Shown: positions 7,917 through 16,740 of the stretch, piece after piece | Position numbering within the stretch: the stretch's first letter is position 1 | How the letters are laid out: the number at the start of each line of letters is the position of its first letter | NCBI GenBank assembly: GCA_041655765.1 | Contig: JBBAEU010000002.1 | Coordinates: 62,001 to 126,000 of the forward strand | Direction of reading: 5' to 3' | Origin: Brumimicrobium sp041655765 | GTDB taxonomy: Bacteria > Bacteroidota > Bacteroidia > Flavobacteriales_D > Crocinitomicaceae | DNA: 64,000 nt | Notes under the pieces: generated by a model | What the model was told of the DNA's origin: nothing | Seen by the model: the letters and a program-made list of their open reading frames with translations, nothing else | The model's database searches: none | Position numbers and translations under genes: made by a program

Positions 7917-8528
7917 ATGAAAAAATCGAGCATTTTAATGATTGTTGGTGTAAGTCTATTACTTGGCCTTTTCTACTATCCTTTATGGAATATTCATTTA
8001 ATTGCACCGCAATATCCTGAAGGAATCGCTATGGATATCTATATAAATGACATTAGAGGTGTCGAAGAGTTTGATATAGCAAAAATTGATATGTTAAATC
8101 ATTATATAGGTATGGAGCCAATTCCAAAACCAGATGAAATGATAGAGTTTACTTTATTCCCTATTGTCATCATAATTATGGTAGCTTCTGGTGTTATACT
8201 TGGTGTTATTGGGTTTGTGAAAAAAATAAATCCCGCGTGGTTTATGGGGTGGTTTGTTTTAATGATTATTCTAGGTATTGCAGGAATGTGGGATTTTAAT
8301 GCTTGGATGGTAGAATATGGAACAAATTTGGACCCAAATGCAGCAATCAAACTGCTTGACCCAGATGGAAACCCTATGCAATACAATCCACCACTTATTG
8401 GATATAAAAAACTGCTCAATTTTGATGTGAATTCTTGGCCACAAACAGGTGGATATTTTATGTTTGTTGGTTTATTTTTGGTTTTTGTTTCTTACTTTGT
8501 AGGAAGAAAAGAGTATAAAAGTTTATAA
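7917..8528 (+). CDS. Uncharacterised membrane protein of the nos operon
   Basis: I do not recognise a named domain. The 203-aa protein has an N-terminal membrane helix (~5-22), an extracytoplasmic stretch with YPEGIAMDIYIND and LNHYIGMEP, two central helices (~80-100, ~108-125), another soluble stretch with NPPLIGYKKL, and a C-terminal helix (~180-197). From memory, similar ORFs occur between nosZ and nosL in clade II clusters of Bacteroidota, so I infer a role in NosZ maturation or electron delivery. The met/his-containing NHYIGM motif could bind copper or heme, but that is speculation. It starts 18 bp after the post-nosZ hairpin and ends 3 bp before nosL. Confidence 0.75.
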   Translation: MKKSSILMIVGVSLLLGLFYYPLWNIHLIAPQYPEGIAMDIYINDIRGVEEFDIAKIDMLNHYIGMEPIPKPDEMIEFTLFPIVIIIMVASGVILGVIGFVKKINPAWFMGWFVLMIILGIAGMWDFNAWMVEYGTNLDPNAAIKLLDPDGNPMQYNPPLIGYKKLLNFDVNSWPQTGGYFMFVGLFLVFVSYFVGRKEYKSL

Positions 8529-8531
8529 ATT

Positions 8532-8984
8532 ATGAAAAATTTATTTTTAATTGCGCTATTATGTATGTTACTGGTTTCATGTTCAATAAAGATTGACGAC
8601 ATTAGTTATGGAAACGATGCGTGCCATTATTGTAGTATGACAATTGTTACTCCTGCACATGCGGCACAAGTGGTTACTGAAAAAGGAAAAAATTATAAAT
8701 TTGATGCTACAGAGTGCATGATTAATTATTTAGCTGAAAATGATAACGAAAGTAATATGCGTCACATCCTTTCTGCTAACTATTTGAATCCTAGTGAAAT
8801 GATTAACTCCAAAGAATCAACTTTCCTTATTAGTGAATCAATTCCTAGTCCCATGGGGGCAAATCTTAGTGTTTTTAAAAATGATGAAGAGGCAAATGAA
8901 ATTTTAGACCAAATAGATAGTGGTGATTTGTTGAATTGGGATGGGGTGAAAAATAGAATCAGAAATACAACAATCTATCACTAA
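8532..8984 (+). CDS. nosL: NosL copper-chaperone lipoprotein
   Basis: NosL delivers Cu(I) to NosZ for CuZ assembly. The lipoprotein signal ends in LLVSC (Cys 17). The metal site motif CHYCSM is followed by a second conserved block, FDATECM. Length (150 aa) is in the usual range. It lies between the uncharacterised membrane protein gene (3-bp gap) and nosD (18-bp gap), so it is in the nos operon. The role follows from established NosL family knowledge. Confidence 0.92.
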   Translation: MKNLFLIALLCMLLVSCSIKIDDISYGNDACHYCSMTIVTPAHAAQVVTEKGKNYKFDATECMINYLAENDNESNMRHILSANYLNPSEMINSKESTFLISESIPSPMGANLSVFKNDEEANEILDQIDSGDLLNWDGVKNRIRNTTIYH

Positions 8985-9002
8985 TTCATTAATTAAAAAA
9001 TT

Positions 9003-10244
9003 ATGAGAATTTTATTCTTTTTATTATTTATATGCTTCTATGGAGGTGTCATAGCAAAAACAATCGAAGTTTGTCCTACATGTCCACATAAAAGTATAAA
9101 TTCTGCAATCATATCGGCAGACAAAAATGATGTTGTTCTTGTAAAAAAAGGTGTTTATAAAGAATTTGAAATAATTATCGACAAACCTTTAACGCTGAAA
9201 GGAGAACAAGGAGCGGTAATTGATGGAGACAACCAAGGTGAAATCATTATTGTCGAATCACCGGGTGTTACAATCGATGGATTTGAAATTAGAAACGTTG
9301 GAACGAGCAACCTTAGAGATTTTTCTGCCGTAAGAATTAAAGAGCAGACCAACTTCTTAGTTCAAAATCTCACAATTCATAAACCTTTCTTTGCTATCTA
9401 CCTCGAAAAATCTAATAATGGGGTTGTAAGAAATAATAAGATTTACGGAGAGGCAGTTGGTGAATTTGGTTTTGCTAACGGAATACAACTGTGGTACAGT
9501 CACGAAAACCTAATTGAAGGAAACGAAGTTCACCAAATGAGAGATGGTATTTATTGTGAGTTTTCAGATCGAAATATCTTTAAAAATAACTTCGTTGAGA
9601 AGAATGCCCGTTATGGTCTTCACTTCATGTTTTGCCACGACAATGCAGTTTTAAATAGTACTTATAAAAGCAACGGAGCTGGTATCGCCATCATGTTTTC
9701 TAAAAGAACAAACGCACACAATAATACATTTGCTGACAATTGGGGCGGTTCCTCTTATGGAATTCTATTAAAAGAATGTTACGACTCCGAATTTTCACAT
9801 AATTTGTTTAAAAGAAATACAGTAGGAATAAATATTGAAGGCTCATCAAGAATGAAATATTATAACAATGACTTCCAAAGTAATGGATGGGCAATTCGTT
9901 CGAGAGGTGCTAATTATGAGAATATTTTTGAGAAGAATAACTTTCTCGACAATTCATTTGACCTTTCTTATTATGGACAAATAAATAGAAATTCTTTTGA
10001 TGGAAACTATTGGAGTGATTATAGTGGATATGATTTAGACAGAGATGGTATAGGTGATATACCATATCGACCAATAAAGCTATTTTCTTACTTAGTTAAT
10101 AAAGCTCCACAAGCAATTATTTTATTGAGAAGTTTATTTATTGATATTATAGATTTTTCTGAAAAAGTATCTCCAGTTTTTGTACCTGATAACTTGGTGG
10201 ATGAAAAACCAGTTATGAAAATGATTAAACATGATAGAAATTAA
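9003..10244 (+). CDS. nosD: NosD periplasmic copper-assembly protein
   Basis: A Sec signal peptide (residues ~1-18) is followed by a right-handed parallel beta-helix: many short repeats with N-rich turns such as NNGVVRNNKIYG, ENLIEGNEV, DRNIFKNNFVE and HNNTFADNWGG. The protein ends with the conserved YWSDYSGYDLDRDGIGD block typical of NosD. NosD works with the NosFY ABC transporter in maturing the NosZ copper centre. Length 413 aa is normal. The 3' end overlaps nosF by 14 bp, which indicates translational coupling. Confidence 0.95.
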   Translation: MRILFFLLFICFYGGVIAKTIEVCPTCPHKSINSAIISADKNDVVLVKKGVYKEFEIIIDKPLTLKGEQGAVIDGDNQGEIIIVESPGVTIDGFEIRNVGTSNLRDFSAVRIKEQTNFLVQNLTIHKPFFAIYLEKSNNGVVRNNKIYGEAVGEFGFANGIQLWYSHENLIEGNEVHQMRDGIYCEFSDRNIFKNNFVEKNARYGLHFMFCHDNAVLNSTYKSNGAGIAIMFSKRTNAHNNTFADNWGGSSYGILLKECYDSEFSHNLFKRNTVGINIEGSSRMKYYNNDFQSNGWAIRSRGANYENIFEKNNFLDNSFDLSYYGQINRNSFDGNYWSDYSGYDLDRDGIGDIPYRPIKLFSYLVNKAPQAIILLRSLFIDIIDFSEKVSPVFVPDNLVDEKPVMKMIKHDRN

Positions 10245-10941
10245 AGAGTTATATAAAAAATTCGGTAAAAATGAAGTGTTAAAAGGGATTAATCTTACAA
10301 TAGATAAACCTGGAATCTTCGCAGTATTAGGACCAAATGGTTCTGGAAAAACTACGTTGATTAAAAGTATTCTTGGAATGGTTTTACCAAATTCAGGCGA
10401 TATTTTAGTAAATGGAAAATCAATCTTAAAGGATTGGAAATATCGAGAAGGAATCGATTATCTGCCCCAGATTGCTAATTTCCCAAGTAATTTGACCGTA
10501 AGTGAATTAATAAAAATGATTAAAGACTTACGTTTAAAGCCTGATTTGGATGAATCCAAATTTATTAAAAGATTTGGTCTTCAGCCTTATATGGACAAAA
10601 AGCTAGGAAACCTTTCAGGTGGAACGAAACAAAAAGTGAATATTCTCCTTACATTTTTATTTGATAGTCCGATTATCTTTTTAGATGAACCAACAACAGG
10701 ATTAGACCCCGTCGCTATGGTTATCCTTAAAGAATTTATAGCGGAAGAGAAGGCAAAAGGAAAAATCATTCTAATTACTTCTCATATCTTGAGTTTTGTT
10801 GAAGAAGTTGCCGACGAAATTGTATTCCTATTGGAAGGAAAAGTATATTTCAAAGGCACGGTTCTAGAATTGAAAGAGGAAACCCAAGAAAATGACTTCG
10901 AAAAAGCAATTGCTAACCTTTTAATCTCTCAGTATGCTTAA
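10231..10941 (+). CDS. nosF: NosF ABC transporter ATPase
   Basis: A single ABC ATPase domain: Walker A GPNGSGKTT (~34-42), Q-loop LPQIANFP, signature LSGGTKQK, Walker B IIFLDEPTTGLD and H-switch ITSHIL. It pairs with NosY in the inner membrane to power a step of CuZ assembly, probably sulfur or copper delivery via NosD/NosL (established for the pathway, with mechanism details still debated). It overlaps nosD by 14 bp and nosY by 8 bp. Confidence 0.95.
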   Translation: MIEIKELYKKFGKNEVLKGINLTIDKPGIFAVLGPNGSGKTTLIKSILGMVLPNSGDILVNGKSILKDWKYREGIDYLPQIANFPSNLTVSELIKMIKDLRLKPDLDESKFIKRFGLQPYMDKKLGNLSGGTKQKVNILLTFLFDSPIIFLDEPTTGLDPVAMVILKEFIAEEKAKGKIILITSHILSFVEEVADEIVFLLEGKVYFKGTVLELKEETQENDFEKAIANLLISQYA

Positions 10942-11716
10942 AATATTAAAATATAGTTTTTATGATTTGATAAGAAGTAGATGGAGCTACGTCTATTTGG
11001 CTTTTTATTTTATCCTTAGTATCGTAATGTTGTTCTTGAATGCCAGCCTTTCAAAAGCAATATTAACCCTTATGAACGTCGTTATTTTATTGGTACCACT
11101 TATTGGGACAATCTTTGGCGTAATGTATTATTATAGCTCAAAAGAATTTACAGAGTTGTTGCTGGCTTTGCCTATTAAAAGAAGCTCAATTTTCTTAGGA
11201 CAATTCCTGGGCGTGGCTATTTCATTGTCTTTAAGCCTTATCCTAGGACTCGGAATACCGTTTGTAATCTATGGCTTGTTTGAATCTAGTGAAATTTGGG
11301 ATTTTGGACTACTCCTTGTTTTGGGAACTTTTCTGAGTTTTATCTTCTCGGGAATATCCTATATTATTGCTTTAATGAATGAAAACAAAATCAAAGGATT
11401 TGGATACGCTATTTTAATGTGGTTGTTCTTTGCTGTAATTTACGATGGATTATTTTTAATTTCTCTCATCGTTTTTGAAGAATATCCTTTGGATACATTT
11501 TCCTTAGTGGCAAGTATTTTTAATCCAATTGATTTATCAAGGATAATGATGCTCTTAAAACTCGATATTTCTGCATTGTTAGGTTATACAGGTGCTGTAT
11601 TTAGACAATTCTTTGGAAGTAACTTGGGCAGCATTGTTGCATTTGGAATGTTGTGCGTTTGGACATTGGTCCCTATACTTTTCTTAAAGTGGAAATCGAG
11701 TAAAAAGGATTTTTAA
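10934..11716 (+). CDS. nosY: NosY ABC-2 type permease
   Basis: An integral membrane protein of about six helices of the ABC-2 family, with the NosY-like segment MYYYSSKEFTELLLALPIKRSSIFLGQF (shown here split as YYYSSKEFTELLL and PIKRSSIFLGQF), the typical coupling region to the ATPase. It starts inside the end of nosF, so NosF and NosY are made together. It is the last gene of the operon; the dihydroorotase gene 77 bp downstream has its own promoter-like element. Confidence 0.93.
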   Translation: MLKILKYSFYDLIRSRWSYVYLAFYFILSIVMLFLNASLSKAILTLMNVVILLVPLIGTIFGVMYYYSSKEFTELLLALPIKRSSIFLGQFLGVAISLSLSLILGLGIPFVIYGLFESSEIWDFGLLLVLGTFLSFIFSGISYIIALMNENKIKGFGYAILMWLFFAVIYDGLFLISLIVFEEYPLDTFSLVASIFNPIDLSRIMMLLKLDISALLGYTGAVFRQFFGSNLGSIVAFGMLCVWTLVPILFLKWKSSKKDF

Positions 11717-11758
11717 ACCATTAATCCACACCATAAAGGAAAGGTTTAAACTTTATAT

Positions 11759-11766
11759 TATCTTTG
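11759..11766 (+). promoter_or_regulatory. -7 element before the dihydroorotase gene
   Basis: TATCTTTG matches TAnnTTTG exactly, 27 bp before the start codon. It separates pyrimidine synthesis from the nos operon. Confidence 0.45.
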
Positions 11767-11793
11767 TAAGTGTTTAACCAAAATTCTTTGTGA

Positions 11794-13140
11794 ATGTCTA
11801 AAAATACGCTTATAAAAAACGTTTCTGTTGTTAATGAAAACAATATTTCTGTTACTAGCATCTTTATCAAAAACGGAAAAATCACCAAAATAGGAGATGT
11901 TGAGGGGCTATCGGCAGATTTAATTATTGACGGTAAAGGAAAATTCCTTTTACCTGGAATTATTGATGCTCAAGTTCACTTTAGGGATCCAGGTTTAACG
12001 CATAAAGCAGATTTAAACTCTGAAACAAGAGCAGCTGTGGCTGGTGGAGTTACTTCTTTTATGGATATGCCAAATACCCAACCCAATGTTTTAACGATAG
12101 AGTTGTTGGAAGAAAAATATAAAATTGCAGCAGAAAAATCATTGGCTAATTATGGCTTCTTTATGGGAATCAACATGGATAACTTAGCAGATGTAATGCA
12201 AATGGATACTTCCCGTTTCTTTGCATTATCAGATGATGGTTTGTATTTTACAAAACGGGGTAATTTATTGGCAGATCATACTGAGTTTTTAGATGAACTC
12301 TTTGAAAAAGCCAATTGCATCATTGCATTACATGCTGAAAAGGAGAAAAAAGTAATTGCAAACGAAGATAAATACAAGGAGGAATATGGAGAAAAAATCC
12401 CTTTCCATTTGCACCCTGAAATACGTGATGAAGATGTGTGTTTTGAAGCAACAAAAGATTTAGTCGAGCTAGCGAAGAAAAATGGAACCAGATTGCATAT
12501 TTTGCATCTGACAACAGCCAAAGAAGCTGAACTTTTCAGAAACGATATTCCCTTAAAAGAGAAAAAAATTACAACTGAGGTTTGTGTGCAACATCTTTGG
12601 TTTAATTCAGACGATTATGCTCATTTGGGTGCTAAAATTAAATGGAATCCAGCAATTAAATCTAAGGAAAACCAAGATGGATTGTTGCAAGCCTTGTTAG
12701 ATGACCATATTGATTTGGTAACAACAGACCATGCACCACACACGAAGGAAGAAAAAAGTGGGAACTATTTTCATGCTAAATCTGGCGCTCCAATGATTCA
12801 ACACTCATTAAATGTGATGCTGGAATTTTATAAGCAAGGAAAAATTAGCTTAGAAAAAATCGTTGAAAAAATGTGTCATAATCCTGCTGTACTCTATGAT
12901 ATCGAAAACAGAGGTTTTATCAGAGAAGGTTATGCTGCCGACTTAACATTGGTAGATTTAGATAAAAAATGGAAGGTTACACCAGACAATACATTGTATA
13001 AATGTGGTTGGTCGCCAATGGAAGGAACAGAGTTTTCAACACAGGTTACCCATACATTTGTTAATGGTAATTTGGTGTACCAAAATGGTAAAATAAACGA
13101 AGAGTATAGGGGAGAGAGATTGACAAAAGAAGAAAAATAA
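11794..13140 (+). CDS. pyrC: Dihydroorotase (class I)
   Basis: Dihydroorotase cyclises carbamoyl-aspartate in pyrimidine synthesis. Family blocks: LPGIIDAQVHFRDPG (~54-67), GGVTSFMDMPNT, SDDGLYF, IALHAEKE, LHILHLTT and LVTTDHAPH, covering most metal and substrate residues of an amidohydrolase. One difference stands out. The usual D-x-H-x-H-x-R has Gln at the first His position (DAQVHFR, Q60), so one canonical zinc ligand is missing. I believe this Gln is common in Bacteroidota homologues, but cannot check. Length 448 aa is normal. gpmA follows 23 bp later, probably in one transcript. Confidence 0.88.
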   Translation: MSKNTLIKNVSVVNENNISVTSIFIKNGKITKIGDVEGLSADLIIDGKGKFLLPGIIDAQVHFRDPGLTHKADLNSETRAAVAGGVTSFMDMPNTQPNVLTIELLEEKYKIAAEKSLANYGFFMGINMDNLADVMQMDTSRFFALSDDGLYFTKRGNLLADHTEFLDELFEKANCIIALHAEKEKKVIANEDKYKEEYGEKIPFHLHPEIRDEDVCFEATKDLVELAKKNGTRLHILHLTTAKEAELFRNDIPLKEKKITTEVCVQHLWFNSDDYAHLGAKIKWNPAIKSKENQDGLLQALLDDHIDLVTTDHAPHTKEEKSGNYFHAKSGAPMIQHSLNVMLEFYKQGKISLEKIVEKMCHNPAVLYDIENRGFIREGYAADLTLVDLDKKWKVTPDNTLYKCGWSPMEGTEFSTQVTHTFVNGNLVYQNGKINEEYRGERLTKEEK

Positions 13141-13163
13141 TATCGAATTAAAAACAAAACAAT

Positions 13164-13751
13164 ATGAAATTAATCTTAGTACGCCACGGACAATCCCAAT
13201 GGAATTTAGAAAATCGATTTACAGGTTGGGAAAATCCTGATATTACAGAAAAAGGAATCCAAGAGGCAAAGGATGCAGGAGAACTTTTAAAGAATGAGAA
13301 AATTGATGTTTTTTACACTTCAGCTTTGAAGAGAGCGCAACATACTTTAGACATTATCTTGGATACCATGGATATCCAAAACGTGGTCATCACCAGAAAT
13401 CAAGCTTTAAACGAAAGAGATTATGGTGATTTGACTGGATTAAATAAAAAAGAATTAACAGAGAAAGTAGGGGCTGAGCAAGTACATATTTGGAGACGTT
13501 CTTATGATGTTCAACCTCCAGGTGGTGAAAGCCTAAAAGATACTTGCGACAGAGTTATTCCATACTACGAGTCTGAAATCGTTCCGAAGCTAAAGGCAGG
13601 AAAAAGTGTTTTGATTGTTGCTCACGGAAATAGCCTTCGCGCATTGGTTATGCACGTTGAAGGTTTGTCCCCAGAAGAAATTCTTAAAAGAGAAATCGGA
13701 ACAGGTCAACCGATTGTGTATGAGTTTAATAAGGAATTAGAAATAATCTAA
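13164..13751 (+). CDS. gpmA: 2,3-bisphosphoglycerate-dependent phosphoglycerate mutase
   Basis: Glycolytic enzyme interconverting 3- and 2-phosphoglycerate through a phosphohistidine. The phosphatase-superfamily motif LVRHGQSQWN (His ~8) starts the protein, ENRFTGW is the phosphoglycerate mutase block, ALNERDYGDLTG supplies the catalytic Glu, and VAHGNSLRALV supplies the second His. At 195 aa it is the short form common in Bacteroidota. A weak CGTCT/AGACG hairpin with a T-rich loop follows the stop codon and may be its terminator. Confidence 0.92.
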   Translation: MKLILVRHGQSQWNLENRFTGWENPDITEKGIQEAKDAGELLKNEKIDVFYTSALKRAQHTLDIILDTMDIQNVVITRNQALNERDYGDLTGLNKKELTEKVGAEQVHIWRRSYDVQPPGGESLKDTCDRVIPYYESEIVPKLKAGKSVLIVAHGNSLRALVMHVEGLSPEEILKREIGTGQPIVYEFNKELEII

Positions 13752-13940
13752 AGCGTCTTTAAAACTTTTTTATTCAGACGAATTATTTTTTGAGGTTATA
13801 CGTGCTGAAAATTGCAATTATCTGGACATCTGGTTGAGTATATAATAATCCAAAGGAGAAAAACATAGCGTTACTTATTGCAAAAAAATCCAATTTCACT
13901 ATGAAAACTGAAGATATAGATTTCTCAATGAGTGCATAAC

Positions 13941-14651
13941 TTAAATCCCCGGTAAATTATCAAACGCTGAAAAGTCTAATCCATCAGAGAATCGCGATTT
14001 TCCTTTTGCCATAGATTCGTCAAATTCTTGGTTTTCATCTCCTAGCAAATCGTTTTCAGAAACCACTTCTTTTACTTCTGGAATGTGTTTGTTCAGAATG
14101 TCTTCAATACCTTGTTTTAACGTTTTATTACGAGCAGGACAATTTACGCAAGCACCTTTTAAAAGAACGGTAACAATACCGTCTTTAAAGTTTCTGAAAA
14201 TAATTTCTCCTCCATCGCTCATGACAGGATTGTTGACGAATTGCTTCATTAATTTCTTGATTTTATCGTCAAACGGAGATGGAGCATATTCAGGGATTCT
14301 AACACTTTCTGTTGGAAACGGCCTCTCTGCTGGAAGTTTTACAATTAAAGGCTTCCCATCTGTAATAAAATCCCATAAGAAATTACGCACTTCAACTTGT
14401 AAGTAATCCCATGCCATTTCTGCATTGTCTTTGGTAATCGAAACAAAGTTATGACTGATATAAACGCCTCGTACAAAATCGAACTTATCAAAAATAGCTA
14501 CAGCAAGCGGTGAATATCCAACTGCTTCTTCTCGACTTCTAAAGTCTGCCGATGACTCTGGCGGATCCATCAACATCTTGTCAGCTACGAATTTGATGGT
14601 ATTTGGGTTTGGTGTGACAGCTGCATGTATAGAAACAGGAAATTTTTCCAT
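13941..14651 (-). CDS. NifU-like Fe-S cluster carrier (Nfu-type)
   Basis: An N-terminal Nfu_N domain (TPNPNTIKFVADK, ~13-25, through LQVEVRNFL) is followed by a NifU C-terminal domain with SDGGEIIF and the cluster-binding CVNC in GACVNCPARNKTL. Nfu proteins accept Fe-S clusters from the SUF or ISC machinery and pass them to target enzymes. Length (236 aa) includes an acidic and Ser/Phe-rich tail after the domain. The gene stands alone with its own promoter-like element 19 bp upstream of the start. Confidence 0.9.
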   Translation of the reverse strand: MEKFPVSIHAAVTPNPNTIKFVADKMLMDPPESSADFRSREEAVGYSPLAVAIFDKFDFVRGVYISHNFVSITKDNAEMAWDYLQVEVRNFLWDFITDGKPLIVKLPAERPFPTESVRIPEYAPSPFDDKIKKLMKQFVNNPVMSDGGEIIFRNFKDGIVTVLLKGACVNCPARNKTLKQGIEDILNKHIPEVKEVVSENDLLGDENQEFDESMAKGKSRFSDGLDFSAFDNLPGI

Positions 14652-14669
14652 TATTTTTTATCTTTTTTA

Positions 14670-14677
14670 CAAAGTTA
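14670..14677 (-). promoter_or_regulatory. -7 element before the Nfu-type gene
   Basis: On the minus strand this reads TAACTTTG, an exact TAnnTTTG match, 18 bp before the start codon. Confidence 0.45.
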
Positions 14678-14764
14678 ATGGTTATCATCTAAAATAAGAT
14701 AATTTTATCCATGATTAATTGAGTCGCTCATAAAATATTAACAAATAAAGTATCTCAATTTTCT

Positions 14765-14772
14765 TATCTTTG
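14765..14772 (+). promoter_or_regulatory. -7 element before the small lipoprotein gene
   Basis: TATCTTTG matches TAnnTTTG exactly, 29 bp before the ATG at 14802. Confidence 0.45.
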
Positions 14773-14801
14773 TCCTGTAATCCAAAATGAAGACAATATA
14801 A

Positions 14802-15197
14802 ATGAGGGCTTTGATTATTTTTATATTTTTCTTCTTTCTATCAGGTTGTGTAGAAAGAAACGGTTCAACAATTACGAAAAAAGATAAATTATTAGATGGA
14901 GAATGGATGCTGGTTTCAATTGACGAAAAATATCCATTCATAAGAAATGGGTTAAAATTTTCAGAAGACAATCAAGTTTTTCATATAGATACGCAAGGAC
15001 ATACTGTTCCCGCACATAATATTGAGATTTATAAAGTTTATGGCGATACGCTAGAAATTATTGATTATAAATATGAGCCTCAATTCATTCAGGAGAAAGG
15101 GACACATATTTTCTTAATTAAAGAGTTAAATCAGGACGAATTGGTGCTTGAATGTATTTATCCTTCGCCAAATAGAATTACATTTCGTAAACAGTAA
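14802..15197 (+). CDS. Small lipoprotein, lipocalin-like, function unknown
   Basis: The signal peptide ends in FLSGC (Cys 16), a good lipobox. The mature part (about 115 aa) begins LDGEWMLVSIDEK, the pattern of lipocalin-like domains in Bacteroidota, followed by alternating strands and a final NRITFRK. No catalytic motif is visible. It is monocistronic, with its own promoter-like element, and ends 12 bp before the convergent cardiolipin synthase gene. Function unknown. Confidence 0.7.
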   Translation: MRALIIFIFFFFLSGCVERNGSTITKKDKLLDGEWMLVSIDEKYPFIRNGLKFSEDNQVFHIDTQGHTVPAHNIEIYKVYGDTLEIIDYKYEPQFIQEKGTHIFLIKELNQDELVLECIYPSPNRITFRKQ

Positions 15198-15209
15198 GAA
15201 TCGTAGGAT

Positions 15210-16661
15210 TTACAAAATAGGCGAAACCAATCTTGCTATCTTTTCTAACATTTTTTGATAGGTAGAGCGGTTGTTCCATTCTTTCAGATTAATTTGGTCA
15301 GCATATTTCAAATCTTCATAAAACGAATCACGGAGTTGTCTGGAAATTTCTTTGTCGTAAACAATAGCGTTTACTTCAAAATTCAAATCAAAACTCCGAA
15401 TATCCATATTCGAGGTTCCAACAATACTAATTTTTTCGTCCGCTACCATTGTCTTAGCATGAACAAAACCTCTTTTGTAAAGATAAACTTCAACGCCAGC
15501 TTCTAATAAATCACTATAATAAGATTTTGCGGCTGTGTTCACAATTTTAGAGTCAGAAATACCAGGAACCAAAAGTTTTACTTTTATTCCACTTAACGCA
15601 GCGATAACGAGTGCGTCAGAAAGGCTCTCTCCAGGTATAAAATATGGGTTTGTAATGAGAATTTCTTTTGTTGCAAGGTTGATGGTTTTTAAAATTGAAA
15701 ACAAAATGGTTGGCGTGTCAGAATCGGGACCACTCGCAGCAATTTGAACAATTTTATTTCCTCTTTCCGAAGTAAATAATTCAGGCGGAAAAAAGGAATC
15801 GTTGGGTTTTAGTTTTTCATTGGCACAAAAATTCCAATCACACAAAAAAATATATTGCAGATAAAATACGCCTGGACCTTCAATTTTTAAATGAGTATCT
15901 CGCCAATACAATTTGTTTTTGGGCTGATTTATATACCTGTCACCTACATTTATCCCTCCGACAAAAGCAGTTTCCCCATCAACAATGATTATTTTCCTAT
16001 GATTTCGATAATTAAGACGATTGGCAAAGAAGATAAAATGAATTTTTAGAAAAGGGTAGGCTTGTACACCATTTTTTCGTAGTCTTTTAACTAAATTTTT
16101 ACCGATGGCACGACTACCAAAATCGTCATAAATAAATCGAACGCTTACTCCTTCTTTGGCTTTTTGAATCAGTATTTCTTCGATTTCTCGCCCGATTTCA
16201 TCATTTTCATAAATATAGTATTCAAGATGAATGTGATGTTTGGCAGACTTTAAAACATTGATAACGTCAGGGAATTTCTCTTCACCATTGATGTGTAATT
16301 CTACATTGTTGTTGGAAGTAAGCGGACTATTTGTGTCGTTTACCAGCATAAAAGCAAGTTCTTTATTCTTTCTTACGATTGCCTTGCTCTCGGCAAATGA
16401 CCGCTTAGAATATTGATGGATTTGGATCCTCATTTCATTAGCCATTTCCTCATTTGAATACAGCTTTTTGGAATACATCTTTCGATTTCGATAATTTATG
16501 CCAAAAATAAAATAGAAAATTATACCAAATATCGGAACAAATACAGCCAGTAATAGATATGCTAAGGTTTTGGTTGTGGTCCTTGTATCATAGATAATAC
16601 GCAAGCACACCAATATTAGTATAATTATATAAACGACTTCTAATAAAATTAACCAATTCAT
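15210..16661 (-). CDS. cls: Cardiolipin synthase, phospholipase D type
   Basis: Two N-terminal membrane helices (~3-24, ~35-53) are followed by two phospholipase D HKD motifs: HRKIIIVDGETAFVGG (~220) and HAKTMVADEKISIVGTSN (~400). This is the standard 483-aa architecture of bacterial Cls, which condenses two phosphatidylglycerols to cardiolipin plus glycerol at the inner membrane. The GxNxGD element (GGINVGDRY) after the first HKD also fits. The HdeD-like gene lies upstream on the same strand, with a 79-bp gap. Convergent with the small lipoprotein gene. Confidence 0.93.
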   Translation of the reverse strand: MNWLILLEVVYIIILILVCLRIIYDTRTTTKTLAYLLLAVFVPIFGIIFYFIFGINYRNRKMYSKKLYSNEEMANEMRIQIHQYSKRSFAESKAIVRKNKELAFMLVNDTNSPLTSNNNVELHINGEEKFPDVINVLKSAKHHIHLEYYIYENDEIGREIEEILIQKAKEGVSVRFIYDDFGSRAIGKNLVKRLRKNGVQAYPFLKIHFIFFANRLNYRNHRKIIIVDGETAFVGGINVGDRYINQPKNKLYWRDTHLKIEGPGVFYLQYIFLCDWNFCANEKLKPNDSFFPPELFTSERGNKIVQIAASGPDSDTPTILFSILKTINLATKEILITNPYFIPGESLSDALVIAALSGIKVKLLVPGISDSKIVNTAAKSYYSDLLEAGVEVYLYKRGFVHAKTMVADEKISIVGTSNMDIRSFDLNFEVNAIVYDKEISRQLRDSFYEDLKYADQINLKEWNNRSTYQKMLEKIARLVSPIL

Positions 16662-16740
16662 CTTAAAGTGCGTTGTTTGGTGCTATTCTCGAAATCTAGT
16701 TTTGTTTTAGAATTAAAACGAAAGGTAATAAATCTAAACT

